64,000 bases of DNA, from contig NZ_CP107558.1 in NCBI RefSeq assembly GCF_026427715.1, positions 595,001 to 659,000 on the forward strand. The letters run 5' to 3'. The position numbers and the translations under genes are program-made. The stretch comes from Methylocystis sp. MJC1 (GTDB lineage Bacteria > Pseudomonadota > Alphaproteobacteria > Rhizobiales > Beijerinckiaceae). The notes under the pieces were generated by a model. The model saw only the letters and a list, made by a program, of their open reading frames with translations, was not told the origin of the DNA and ran no database searches. Below, piece by piece: positions 54,621 through 63,900 of this stretch. Each line of letters begins with the position of its first letter. The stretch's first letter is position 1.

Positions 54621-55160
54621 ATGACGGACAATCATGGATTTCACGTCGCGCACGCCACGCCTCGGCGGCTACGACTCCAGGCGCCGCACAAACGCGGCGA
54701 TCGTTCATTTTTCCGGTCCGTGCAAGACCAGCTGTCGCAATGGCCGGATGTCGAGCGCGTGGACGTCAATCCGTTTTCCACGAGCGTCGTGATCCATTCT
54801 TCGGACGCCAAAGCGGTAATGAACTTGCTCGAGTCGAGCGGCATGCTGCGGGTGATCGAAGCTCTCGCGCCGGCCCATGAGGCCGAGCTGGAACGCCGCC
54901 CGCCGAAACCAACGCAGGGCAGGCCGGACGCGCAAATCCAGCAATGGAGCCGCGGCCGCGTCAATGTGGCGCGTATCTCGGTTTTTGCCGTTGTGGGGGT
55001 GAGCGTCGCAATCAAGCTGGCGCGCGGCAACAATGTCGCCGCGGCGGCCATGGTGCTGCTCTATGGCGGCCGGGCGGCGCAACGCTGGTTGGGTTCCCGT
55101 CAGGGCGGGAAGCGCGCCGCCGCACCTTTCGTCCGGCCTCTGCTACCATCGGGCGGGTGA
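54621..55160 (+). CDS. HMA-like protein with two C-terminal membrane helices, paralogue of 12631-13122
   Basis: 179 residues. HATPRRLRLQAPHKRGDRSFF (11-31) aligns with the paralogue's HKTPSRIRLKIPERRGDRSFF at the same positions, and LARGN (133-137) again joins two hydrophobic segments (about 118-133 and 139-150). The insert before the membrane part is longer and charged (HEAELERRPPKPTQGRPDAQIQQWSRGR). GGGAG is 7 bases before the ATG. Function unknown. Confidence 0.78.
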   Translation: MTDNHGFHVAHATPRRLRLQAPHKRGDRSFFRSVQDQLSQWPDVERVDVNPFSTSVVIHSSDAKAVMNLLESSGMLRVIEALAPAHEAELERRPPKPTQGRPDAQIQQWSRGRVNVARISVFAVVGVSVAIKLARGNNVAAAAMVLLYGGRAAQRWLGSRQGGKRAAAPFVRPLLPSGG

Positions 55161-55198
55161 GGGAGCAGACTTTGCCGCTTCTGCGGAGTTCCGGCTAA

Positions 55199-55222
55199 CT
55201 CAAAGATTTTGAGAGTATTTTT
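55199..55222 (+). terminator. Weak AT-rich terminator-like hairpin
   Basis: CTCAAA (55199-55204) pairs with TTTGAG (55208-55213) around GAT and is followed by AGTATTTTTTA. Only 6 bp, and it is within the cluster, so it might instead modulate expression of the DUF5132-like gene that follows. Confidence 0.4.
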
Positions 55223-55297
55223 TATACACGGCTTTCCCTTGAAGGCGCGATGCGAATGCGCACATGACCCCCCGATGACACCCTAGAGGAGGACGGC

Positions 55298-55594
55298 ATG
55301 GCCCTGTTCGAAGATCTCATGGAAGAAGCATTGGGACCCGTGGCGATCGGCATTGGGGCGCTTCTCGTCGTTCCGGCGTTGTTCCCCTCGGTCGGGCGCG
55401 CGCTGCGGCCGGTAGCCAAGGGAGCGATCAAAACCGGCATCTCCGTCTATGAGAGGACTGTCTCCACCATAGCCGAGGCGACAGGCGATCTTGTTGCGGA
55501 GGCGCGTTCCGAGCTCGAGAGCGAGTCGCACCAAGTCGCGGGCCCGCAGCGTCACGAGCCGGCTCACGGGCACGCCCACGCGCCGGCCGGCTGA
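55298..55594 (+). CDS. DUF5132-like protein, paralogue of 13115-13435
   Basis: 98 residues: one hydrophobic segment (LGPVAIGIGALLVVPALFPSVG), then ALRPVAKGAIKTGISVYERTVSTIAEATGDLVAEARSELESES and a tail of His/Ala/Pro repeats (GHAHAPAG, HEPAHGH). The VAKGA, (Y/F)ER and DLVAE-x-x-x-ELE landmarks match the 13115 gene. AGAGGAGGACGG precedes the ATG, a strong ribosome site. Last of the second cluster, which has no ATPase. Confidence 0.75.
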   Translation: MALFEDLMEEALGPVAIGIGALLVVPALFPSVGRALRPVAKGAIKTGISVYERTVSTIAEATGDLVAEARSELESESHQVAGPQRHEPAHGHAHAPAG

Positions 55595-55655
55595 TCGGAT
55601 TGCACTAAGCAAAATGCTGGCCGAGGGCGCTCAGATCGCCGTCGGCTGAGCCTTT

Positions 55656-56741
55656 TTACATCCGCGCGACGACGACGAGACGGCGCACGTCGCCGCGCTT
55701 ATAGGCCTGTAGAAAAGCGTTGTAGTCTCGGAAGGAGACGCAGCCATTCGAGTCGCCGTTTGGACCCAGCATGAAGGTATGGGCAAGGAGACCGGCGCGC
55801 CCATAGATGTTGTTTCCGCCGACGGGCGTGAGCCGAAGCGCCTCCACGCCGTGGAACAACGCCTCGCGCGGCGAAAGGGCGTAGATGCTCGGCGGGGTCG
55901 GGCCCTTCATCCGAATATGCACAAATCTCGGGTCGTCGAGATGCTGGCCGAGGCCGGAATGCGCCTCCAGCTTGGTCCCGTCCGGCATGTAAACCGTGTG
56001 GGCGGAAATGTCGTAGACCGCCGTGCCGGCGCCGGGGCGAGCCGCCGCGGTCGATTGAGCGGGGACGGAGGGCGCGACCGCGCTGGTCAGGCCGCCAAAG
56101 AGGCCGCCGGTCGTTTCCTGGGGAGCATAGGCTAAAGCCTGGGTCTGCCCCGGAGCGGCGACCGCCTGCTGCTGTCGGCGCGCGCCGCGGCCCAAGGCGG
56201 GCTGGGGCTGGGCAGCCTGCTGCTGCTCGGCGCCGGCGCCGCCGAAAACCTTTTCGAAGAAGCTGCGGTTGTCCGCCGGCGCGGGCGCCGGCTCGCTCGG
56301 CAGCGCCGCTTGGCGCATGGGCGCCGGCTCGGACGCGTGGCTCATGGAATTTTTTAGCTCGGCCGGGCGACGCGGCGGCAATGGCGCGCCCTCTTCCTCG
56401 GCGCCCTGGGCTATGTCGGAGGGCGTCGGCTCGACGTTGTCACGAGGCGCGGCCGACTCGATCTTGGCGTCAAGCGCGGCGGACTGTTCCAGCGCGGGCG
56501 CCGTCGCCGTGGCGCTGCGCGCCCAGGGGCCGAGCCCCACCACCATTGGGCCATAGGGATTGGGGCCGGGCGTCGGCTGCGCGGCCTCAGCGAGGACCGG
56601 GGCGGGCGTCGGCCGCTGCGGAAGTTCATGCCAAGCGGCGAAAAAGCCCGCGGACAGCGCGCCCGCGCCCAGCACCGTATAAGCGAGCGGCCGGCCATGG
56701 TCGCGTGACAACATGCCATGTAGCGTATGGGTTTTCTTCAA
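55656..56741 (-). CDS. DUF2778/Tlde1-like L,D-transpeptidase-fold protein, copy A
   Basis: 361 residues. An N-terminal membrane anchor (AYTVLGAGALSAGFFAAW), a long Pro/Ala/Gln-rich linker, and a C-terminal DUF2778 domain: ISAHTVYMPDGTKLEAHSGLGQHLDDPRFVHI, PSIYALSPREALFHGVEALRLTPV, and AHTFMLGPNGDSNGCVSFRDYNAFL with the His-Cys catalytic pair of L,D-transpeptidase-fold enzymes. Tlde1 effectors cleave or exchange peptidoglycan stems; here it may be a resident wall enzyme. The start is a TTG at 56741 with GGGGG nearby; an ATG at 56714 is an alternative. Confidence 0.82.
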   Translation of the reverse strand: MKKTHTLHGMLSRDHGRPLAYTVLGAGALSAGFFAAWHELPQRPTPAPVLAEAAQPTPGPNPYGPMVVGLGPWARSATATAPALEQSAALDAKIESAAPRDNVEPTPSDIAQGAEEEGAPLPPRRPAELKNSMSHASEPAPMRQAALPSEPAPAPADNRSFFEKVFGGAGAEQQQAAQPQPALGRGARRQQQAVAAPGQTQALAYAPQETTGGLFGGLTSAVAPSVPAQSTAAARPGAGTAVYDISAHTVYMPDGTKLEAHSGLGQHLDDPRFVHIRMKGPTPPSIYALSPREALFHGVEALRLTPVGGNNIYGRAGLLAHTFMLGPNGDSNGCVSFRDYNAFLQAYKRGDVRRLVVVARM

Positions 56742-56977
56742 CGTCCGCCCCCGAAAGGATCGCCGGCGCGCGCCACCTGCGGCTTTCGGAGTCCGACTGC
56801 AACCGAATCGACACCCCAGCCAGGAACTTGGCGCGCGCTATAGCGCCATGGCAACACTTTGGAAAAGCATCACGGCCTTGCTTGGGCTCAATTCGGGCGA
56901 ATTCTTGGCCGTAAACAGGCTCTTCGGGGAACGGGGCCGGAGCGGAACGGGCGGGAATATCTCGCCCAGTCAGTGCC

Positions 56978-58072
56978 TTAGAGGTGGGAGACCACCGCGA
57001 GGCGCCGGATTTCGCCTCTCTTATAGGCGTTGAGGAAGGCCTCATAGTCGCGGAAGGAGACGCATCCGTTCGAGTCGCCGTTGGGACCGAGCATGTAAGT
57101 ATGCGCCAGCAATCCGGCGCGATTGTAGATCGCCCCGCCGCCGCCCACAGGATTGAGCCGCAGCGCCTCCACGCCATGGAACAGCGCCTCGCGCGGCCTC
57201 AGGTCATAAAGATGCGGCGGAGTCGGCCCCCTCATGCGCAGATGCACATAGCGGGGGTCGTCGAGGTGCTCGCGCAGGCCGGAATGGGCCTCCAGCCGCT
57301 GGCCGCTCGGCATGTAAACCGTGCGGGCGGAAATGTCGTAGACGGCCGTGTAGCGGTCGAAGCGCGCGCTCGGATTCGACGGCGCCACGGCGCTATGCAG
57401 CCCGCCGAAAAGCCCGACCGGATCGGAAGGGTTGGCATAGGCCATGGCCTCGCGGCGATTTGCTGACCCCGGCCCGGCGGCCTGCGGCGCGCCGCCGAAA
57501 AGCCGCTCGAAGAAGCCGCGGTTGTCCGCCGGAGCCGCCGGAACGGCGGTGGCGCCCTCGAGGCGCGATATCCGGCGCGGCGCCGGTTCCTGCCGGGCGG
57601 CGAGAGGTTGCTCCTTCGGCGCCGCCGGCAGCAGCGCGGCCGAGAGCTCCGTCGGCCGATGGGGCGGGGTCGGGACATCCACCGTGACATGGGGAGGCTC
57701 GACGATCGTTGCGACGCCGGCGTTTCTAAGCTCAGAGGGGCGCGCCGGCGGCGTCGGCGGCTCGGGGGTCCTCGCCAAAGGCGCGGGCGTCGCAGCCTCG
57801 GCCTCCGCCACGAAACGATACTGCGGCTTCGAGCGGGCCTCACGCGGCGCGAAGGCGCTCGTCGCATGCGGGCCAATGTCGGAGAGATAAGAGCCGCGCA
57901 GGCCAATATTGTTCACGCCTGCGGCCTCAGCCTCGGGCGCCGGGTCGATGGGCGACTGCGGAAAGAGCAGGGCGCCTGCCAGGAGGCAGATGCTTATCGC
58001 CCCGAGCGCCGGAACGATCCGGCGGAGTTCTCGGGACGAAAAAACGCGAGGATACTGAACCATGTTACGCAT
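56978..58072 (-). CDS. DUF2778/Tlde1-like L,D-transpeptidase-fold protein, copy B
   Basis: 364 residues and a tandem paralogue of the adjacent gene: membrane anchor (IVPALGAISICLLAGALLFP), Pro-rich linker with PPTPPARPSEL and PTPPHRPTEL, and a near-identical C-terminal domain (EAHSGLREHLDDPRYVHLRMRGPTPPHLYDLRPREALFHGVEALRLNPV, AHTYMLGPNGDSNGCVSFRDYEAFL). The two domains are far more alike than the linkers, as expected for a recent duplication of a secreted enzyme. ATG 58072. Confidence 0.83.
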   Translation of the reverse strand: MRNMVQYPRVFSSRELRRIVPALGAISICLLAGALLFPQSPIDPAPEAEAAGVNNIGLRGSYLSDIGPHATSAFAPREARSKPQYRFVAEAEAATPAPLARTPEPPTPPARPSELRNAGVATIVEPPHVTVDVPTPPHRPTELSAALLPAAPKEQPLAARQEPAPRRISRLEGATAVPAAPADNRGFFERLFGGAPQAAGPGSANRREAMAYANPSDPVGLFGGLHSAVAPSNPSARFDRYTAVYDISARTVYMPSGQRLEAHSGLREHLDDPRYVHLRMRGPTPPHLYDLRPREALFHGVEALRLNPVGGGGAIYNRAGLLAHTYMLGPNGDSNGCVSFRDYEAFLNAYKRGEIRRLAVVSHL

Positions 58073-58253
58073 GGTTCGACGCTAGCGCCGGGAACTTTCG
58101 GAATGGTTGCCAAGCCCTTTCCGCTCAACCAGGCTTTTGGCTTAAATTGAGACGATCTCCGCGCGCCGACGCGCCCATTGACCACGCGGCGCGACAACCG
58201 TAACTGCTTCGTCGCAAGATCCGGCGGATGGGTTGCGGCAAGGGGTTTGGGAT

Positions 58254-59237
58254 ATGAGCGCCAATCAAAGCAAGGAAACTGCCGCCGCGAACGCGTCTCC
58301 GCGCGATCGCGGGGCTGCCGACTATCTCTCCCCCACGCGCTCCTTCCAGGGCCTGATTCTCACGCTGCAGAATTACTGGGCGGCGCAGGGGTGCGTCATT
58401 TTGCAGCCCTATGACATGGAGATGGGCGCGGCGACCTTTCATCCGGGGACCACGCTGCGCGCGCTCGGCCCCAAGCCCTGGCGCGCCGCTTATGCGCAGC
58501 CATGTCGGCGGCCCAAGGACGGGCGCTATGGCGAGAACCCAAATCGTGTGCAGCATTATTATCAGTTCCAGGTGATCCTGAAGCCGTCGCCGCCGAATCT
58601 GCAGGAGCTGTATCTTGGCTCGCTCGCCGCCATCGGCCTCGACGCCCGGCTGCATGACATTCGTTTCGTCGAGGACGACTGGGAGAGCCCGACGCTCGGG
58701 GCCTGGGGACTCGGCTGGGAGTGCTGGTGCGACGGCATGGAAGTCTCGCAGTTTACCTATTTCCAGCAGGTCGCCGGCTTCGAATGCGCGCCGGTCGCGG
58801 GCGAGCTGACCTATGGGCTCGAGCGCCTCGCCTGCTATCTGCAGGGCGTGGACAGCATCATGGAGCTGAATTTCAACGGCCGCGACGGCGACGAGAGGGT
58901 CACCTACGCCGACGTCTTCCTGCAGGCCGAGCAGGAATATTCCCGCCACAATTTCGAGGCCGCTGATACGGCGAAGCTTTTCGAGAATTTCAAGGACGCC
59001 GAGGCCGAGTGCCGGCGCCTCCTCGATTTCGGCGCGGGCTCGGGCGATGAAATGCACCGCATGGCGCTGCCGGCCTATGACCAGTGCATTAAGGCGAGCC
59101 ACGCCTTCAATCTGCTCGATGCGCGCGGCGTGATCTCGGTGACCGAGCGCCAGAGCTATATTCTGCGCGTGCGCGAATTGGCCAAGGCCTGCGGCGCGGC
59201 TTGGCTGAAGACCGCTGGGGGCGGGGCCAACGCCTAA
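58254..59237 (+). CDS. glyQ: Glycyl-tRNA synthetase alpha subunit
   Basis: 327 residues, the class II catalytic subunit of the alpha2beta2 enzyme: [79 protein letters not shown] and [38 protein letters not shown] are diagnostic. It follows a short in-frame extension; ATG 58254 is used. glyS, its usual downstream partner, is not next. Confidence 0.96.
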   Translation: MSANQSKETAAANASPRDRGAADYLSPTRSFQGLILTLQNYWAAQGCVILQPYDMEMGAATFHPGTTLRALGPKPWRAAYAQPCRRPKDGRYGENPNRVQHYYQFQVILKPSPPNLQELYLGSLAAIGLDARLHDIRFVEDDWESPTLGAWGLGWECWCDGMEVSQFTYFQQVAGFECAPVAGELTYGLERLACYLQGVDSIMELNFNGRDGDERVTYADVFLQAEQEYSRHNFEAADTAKLFENFKDAEAECRRLLDFGAGSGDEMHRMALPAYDQCIKASHAFNLLDARGVISVTERQSYILRVRELAKACGAAWLKTAGGGANA

Positions 59238-59521
59238 GACGACGTCGCGAGGCCTTCCTTTTCTCCAAATATTGCCCACGCTCCTGCGCGCGCCCGATGG
59301 CGCTCGCCGGTGGCTTTGCCTCGGCTTGAAACAGGAGCTTGACCCTCCCATTTCGTAATGAGCGTCGTCGTCCGGCATGTGTGTTGGCGCACATTCTGTC
59401 GGCCCTATGCGAGGCATAAACGCGTCGAGACGGGTTGCCGTCTTGCGTCGCGCGGCAGGCGCGACGCGGGCGCGCCCGCCGGAGCCTTGTTCAGGAACCC
59501 GGGGTTTCGGCGGCGCGCGCC
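59238..59521. other. Intergenic region after glyQ
   Basis: About 285 bases between the glyQ stop and the promoter of the 59585 gene. I see no gene, clear terminator or known repeat. GC-rich low-complexity stretches occur around 59430-59490. Confidence 0.4.
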
Positions 59522-59555
59522 TTGACAGTGTACTGTGTTTGTTCTAATTGTGTTC
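59522..59555 (+). promoter_or_regulatory. Promoter with overlapping alphaproteobacterial LexA (SOS) box
   Basis: TTGACA (59522-59527) is a perfect -35; TCTAAT (59543-59548, 15-base spacing) or TAATTG (59545-59550, 17-base spacing) would serve as -10. GTTC (59541-59544), seven bases, GTTC (59552-59555) is the GTTC-N7-GTTC form of the alphaproteobacterial LexA site and covers the -10. It lies 30 bases before the next start codon. Confidence 0.6.
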
Positions 59556-59584
59556 TCGTTCTGCTCCCGCTTTGCAGGGTCGTC

Positions 59585-59965
59585 ATGCAACGCTACGCCT
59601 TTTCCCTTTCACGCGCCCGGCGGGCTGTTACCCCTCGCGGGCAAGAGCTCGATTCTCTCGCAGGGTCGGAGGCGCTACGCGGCCGCTTCTTTTCCTGGCG
59701 CGGCGCAACGGGGCGGCGTTACGTCTGTTCGGTGTTTCAGCGCGGCGAGGAGGGCTTTGTCTCCGACGTGGAGAGCGGCGCGCTCATTGGCGTCGCGCGC
59801 GACGGCGGAGTCTTGCGGCCTGTCTGCGTTCTCGCGGCCGGGGAGCGCCGCTCCCGCGATACGCTGGGCAGGCTGGCGCGCGAGCTTGGCGTGGCTGAAT
59901 GGCACGTGCATTTCTGCCCTGAGATCGAGGCGGTGCGCGATCTGGCCGGGTCGCTGCTGAATTGA
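59585..59965 (+). CDS. Small protein of unknown function, possibly SOS-regulated
   Basis: 126 residues from ATG 59585. No domain recognised. Basic N-terminus (MQRYAFSLSRARRAVTPRGQELD), central RYVCSVFQRGEEGFVSDVESGALIGVARDGG beta-rich part and C-terminal LARELGVAEWHVHFCPEIEAVRDLAGSLLN. A longer frame from 59435 would cover the promoter and is rejected. The overlapping LexA-type box suggests a role in the DNA damage response, such as a checkpoint or repair accessory protein. That role is inferred only. Confidence 0.6.
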   Translation: MQRYAFSLSRARRAVTPRGQELDSLAGSEALRGRFFSWRGATGRRYVCSVFQRGEEGFVSDVESGALIGVARDGGVLRPVCVLAAGERRSRDTLGRLARELGVAEWHVHFCPEIEAVRDLAGSLLN

Positions 59966-60067
59966 GTGCATGTCGCGTTGGTGGCGTTTGTCGCGTGCTT
60001 GGCTTTGATGAGGCGTTGCGTGGGCGTTCGTGCTGCTTGTTCGTGAGCGTGCCAGTCGGCGTTTGAA

Positions 60068-60104
60068 GTCATTCCCGGCGGGCTGAAAGCCCGACCGGGA
60101 ATCC
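60068..60104. repeat. Half copy of the GTCATTCCC...GGAATCC repeat
   Basis: GTCATTCCCGGCGGGCTGAAAGCCCGACCGGGAATCC matches the left half of the copy at 24379 base for base over this stretch. The right half is absent. It abuts the stop of the convergent ChaC-like gene. Confidence 0.8.
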
Positions 60105-60106
60105 TC

Positions 60107-60703
60107 TCAATGGCCGGGGTTCGCCCCGGCCTTTTTTTGCGCGGGGGCCGTGCGGCAGGAGCATTGGTCGAGCCGGCGGACGACTTCGGCAAGCTTGGCG
60201 TCATGAATGTCGAGCTGGAGCAGATGTTCGTATGTGTTCCGGACATAGGCCGGGTTGTCGCCGGCGAGCCCGAGCCCTTCGGCGATGAGCTTCGTCATCT
60301 CATCGTACGGTAGTCTCCCGGCATATTGGCAGTGGCTGCGGTCGACCACATAGGCCAAGGCGTTGACGCAGCCCCCCTCGGCGAAGCGGACGCCGACTGT
60401 TTTTTCCAGATAAACCGAGGTTACGAGCTCCCGCTCACGCAGGTAATCAACAGTCCTTTCCCGGTCTTTCGCGGCCACGCGGAAAGCCACCCCCTGGCAG
60501 GAGCCGCCCCGGTCGAGGCCAAGCACAAGCCCCGGACGCTCCGGCGTGCCGCGATGGACGTGGGAGAAGATGCAGAGAGAGCGGTGGTAGCCATGAACCC
60601 AGGCGAGGGCGCTTTCGACATAGTCGAAGCCTGGGCGCCACATCAGCGAGCCATAGCCGAAAACCCAAAGATCGCCGCCAGAAGCCGTCGCCGCCAAGCT
60701 CAT
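60107..60703 (-). CDS. ChaC-like gamma-glutamylcyclotransferase
   Basis: 198 residues from ATG 60703: WVFGYGSLMWRPGFDYVES opening the GGCT fold, GVAFRVAAKDRERTVDYLRERELVT, YAGRLPYDEMTKLIAEGLGLAGDNPAYVRNTYEHLLQLDIHD, with the catalytic Glu in the LREREL stretch. ChaC enzymes break glutathione into 5-oxoproline and Cys-Gly. A longer upstream frame to 60886 is Arg/Gly-rich and not homologous. Diverges from smc. Confidence 0.88.
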   Translation of the reverse strand: MSLAATASGGDLWVFGYGSLMWRPGFDYVESALAWVHGYHRSLCIFSHVHRGTPERPGLVLGLDRGGSCQGVAFRVAAKDRERTVDYLRERELVTSVYLEKTVGVRFAEGGCVNALAYVVDRSHCQYAGRLPYDEMTKLIAEGLGLAGDNPAYVRNTYEHLLQLDIHDAKLAEVVRRLDQCSCRTAPAQKKAGANPGH

Positions 60704-60916
60704 CCTCGAACGAGAGTTAGGATCATGAGGCCGTCGCGATTCACCTCGACGCCCCATTTTTCCGGCTGAATCCCTCCAGCGCAATAGGAAAATGGGGGCG
60801 CTTTCGCCGCCGCCGTAAGGCCCGCGAGATCGCTTCCCGAGGGCGCGCCGTTCTTCCCACAAGATATTGCGGGCGTTTCCTTGCATTCGTCATTCTTTTG
60901 TGGCGCATTTTTGCCT

Positions 60917-63900
60917 ATGAAATTCGAGCGCCTCAGACTTCTTGGCTTCAAGAGCTTCTGCGAGTCGGCCGACTTCCTGATCCAGCCGGGCCTCACCGGC
61001 GTGGTCGGGCCGAACGGTTGCGGCAAGTCGAATCTCGTCGAGGCCCTGCGCTGGGTCATGGGCGAAAACTCCTACAAAAACATGCGCGCGTCCGGCATGG
61101 ACGACGTGATCTTTTCGGGCGGCGGCTCCCGTCCGGCGCGCAATTTCGCAGAAGTGGGCCTCGTCCTCGACAATTCCGCCCGCCTGGCTCCGGCAGCCTT
61201 CAACGACGCCGACACGATCGAGGTCACCCGCCGCATCGAGCGCGAGCAGGGCTCGACCTATCGCGTCAATGGCAAGGAAGTCCGCGCCCGCGACGTGCAG
61301 CTCCTCTTCGCCGACGCCGCCACCGGCGCGCGCTCGCCCTCGCTGGTGCGCCAGGGCCAGATCGGCGAGATCATCTCCGCCAAGCCGCAGGCCCGCCGCC
61401 GCATTCTGGAGGACGCCGCCGGCGTCGCCGGTCTCCATACCCGCCGCCATGAGGCCGAGCTGCGGCTCAATGCGGCGTCCGAAAATCTCACGCGCCTCGA
61501 GGACGTCCTGAAACAGGTCGAGAGCCAGGGCGACAGCCTGCGCCGTCAGGCGCGCCAGGCCGCCCGCTACCGCGAGATCGCCGCCAAAATCCGCCAGAAC
61601 GAGGCGCTCGTCGCTTTGGTTTCCTATCAGATCGCCGCCGACAGTCTGCGCGACGCCGCAGCGAAGCTCGAAGCCGACATCGCCGATGTTCAAGCCCGCA
61701 CGCTGGAGCAGGCGGAGAGCGCGAAGTTTCAGGCCATCGCCGCGCATGAATTGCCGAAGCTGCGCGAGAAGGAGGCGGAAGCCGGCGCCGCCGTGCACCG
61801 TCTCGTCGCCGCGCGCCAGTCTCTCGAGGCCGATGAAGAGCGCGCCAAGCAGCGCATCTCGGAGCTTGCCCGCCAGATCGAGCAGTTTATGCGCGATCTC
61901 GAGCGCGAACGCGCGTTGATCGAGGACGCCGCCCAGGTGGCCGAACGGTTAGAGGAGGAGCGCGCCGAGCTGCTCGGCGCCGACACTTTCGACGGCGAGC
62001 GCGAGGCGGAAGCGAATGCCCGCCTTGCGGAGATCGAGGCGGCGCTGGTCGAGACCGAATCAGAACTCTCCGACGCGCAACAGCAGCTCGCCGGGGTCAA
62101 CGCCCGCCGGGCCTCGATCGAGTCGGCGTTGCGCGATGAAAATCAGCGCGTCGCGCGCTTCGAAGCGGAGCTCACCCGCCTCGATACGGAATTTGCCCTC
62201 ATCGCCGGCCAGGGCGGAGGCGCCGAAGAGGCTGAACGGCTCGCCGAAGCCTTCGAAATGGCGGTCGAAGCAGCCCACGCCGCCGACGAGGCCGCCCAAA
62301 TGGCGGAAGAGGCTCAGCGGGCGGCGCGCGACGCCGAATCCGCCGCTCGCCAGCCGGTGGAGCAGGCGGCGCTGAAGGCGCAGCGGCTGGAGACGGAAGT
62401 CCGCACGCTCGAAAATCTGCTCCAGTCCGGCTCGGGCGGGCTCTGGGCCCCCGTGGTCGAGAGCATGACAGTCGAGAAGGGCTATGAGACCGCGCTCGGG
62501 GCGGCGCTCGGCGACGATCTCGACGCCTCCGCCGAAACCTCCGCGCCCGCCCATTGGGCGGTCACCTCCAACATTGGCGATCCTGCGCTGCCGCCCGGGG
62601 TCCGCTCGCTCGGCGAGATGGTCGAGGCGCCGCCGGCGCTGCGCCGCCGTCTGGCGCAGATCGGCGTCGTTCTGCGCGCCGAGGGCGAAAGCCTGCGCAA
62701 GCTCTTGAAGCCCGGCCAGCGGCTCGTCTCCAAAGAGGGCGATCTGTGGCGCTGGGACGGCTTCACCCAGGCCGCCGAGGCTCCGACGCCGGCCGCCCGC
62801 CGTCTCGCCGAAAAGAACCGGCTCGAAGATCTGCGCACTGAGGCCGAACGCGCCCGCGCCCAAGCGGATGCGCTTGCCGAGGAGCTCGACGCCGCGCGCG
62901 AGGCCACCCGTCTCGCCGCCATGGCCGACGCCGAGGCTCGTGACGCCCAGCGTCGTTCCCGCGCTCAGCTCGAGGAGGCGCGTGAGCGCCACAGCGCGGC
63001 GGAGCGGCGTCTCGCACAGATCGGCCAGCGCCTCTCGGCGCTGGAGGAGGCCAAGGCCCACACGCTCGCCAATCGCGACGAGGCCGCGCAAAAGCGCGAC
63101 ACGCTTTGCGCGCAGCTCGATGCGCTGGAGGAGCCCGCGTCGCTCGCCGGCATGCTGGAGAGTCTGCGCTCTCGCGCCATGGTCGAGCGCGCCCAGGCGG
63201 GCGAGGCCCGCGCCGCGCTCACGAGCCTGCGCAACGAAGCGAGCGCCCGCGCCTCCCGCATCAACGCGATTGCCCGCGAGATCGCTTCCTGGGCGGAGCG
63301 GCGCGACCGCGCCCAGGATCGTCTCGGCGAATTGGAGGAACGCCTCGAATCGGCGCGCGAGGAGCAGGAGCGCCTCGCCGAATCGCCCGACGCCTTCCTC
63401 GAACAGCGCCGCGCGCTGATGAACGCGCTCGAAGACGCCGAAGCCGCCCGCCGCGCCGCCTCGGACGCCCGCGCCGAGGCCGAAACACGGCTCGCCGAAT
63501 CGGATCGCGCCGCGCGCGCCGCGCTCGACGCCATGAGCGCCGCCCGTGAGGCCAAGGCGCGCAGCGAAGCGCAATTGGAGGCGGCCAAACAACGCGCCGC
63601 CGACATAGAGCGCGCCATCCAGCACGATCTCGAAACGACCCCCGCCGCGCTTGCGGGCATCGCCGGCGTGAAGGAGGGTGACGAGCTTCCTGAGATTGCC
63701 GAGGTCGAAAAGCGGCTCGAAATTCTACGGGCTGATCGCGAGCGGCTCGGCGCTGTGAACCTGCGCGCCGAGGAAGAGCTCTCCGAGATCGATTCGACGC
63801 GCGACAAGATGATCGCCGAACGCGACGATCTTGCGGAAGCCATCAAGAAGCTGCGCGCCGCCATCGCCAGCCTCAACAAGGAAGGCCGCGAGCGCCTGCT

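Noticed and set aside
62060..63625. 521-residue minus-strand frame opposite smc
   Set aside because: Mirror of the SMC coiled coil; no motif and no ribosome site.
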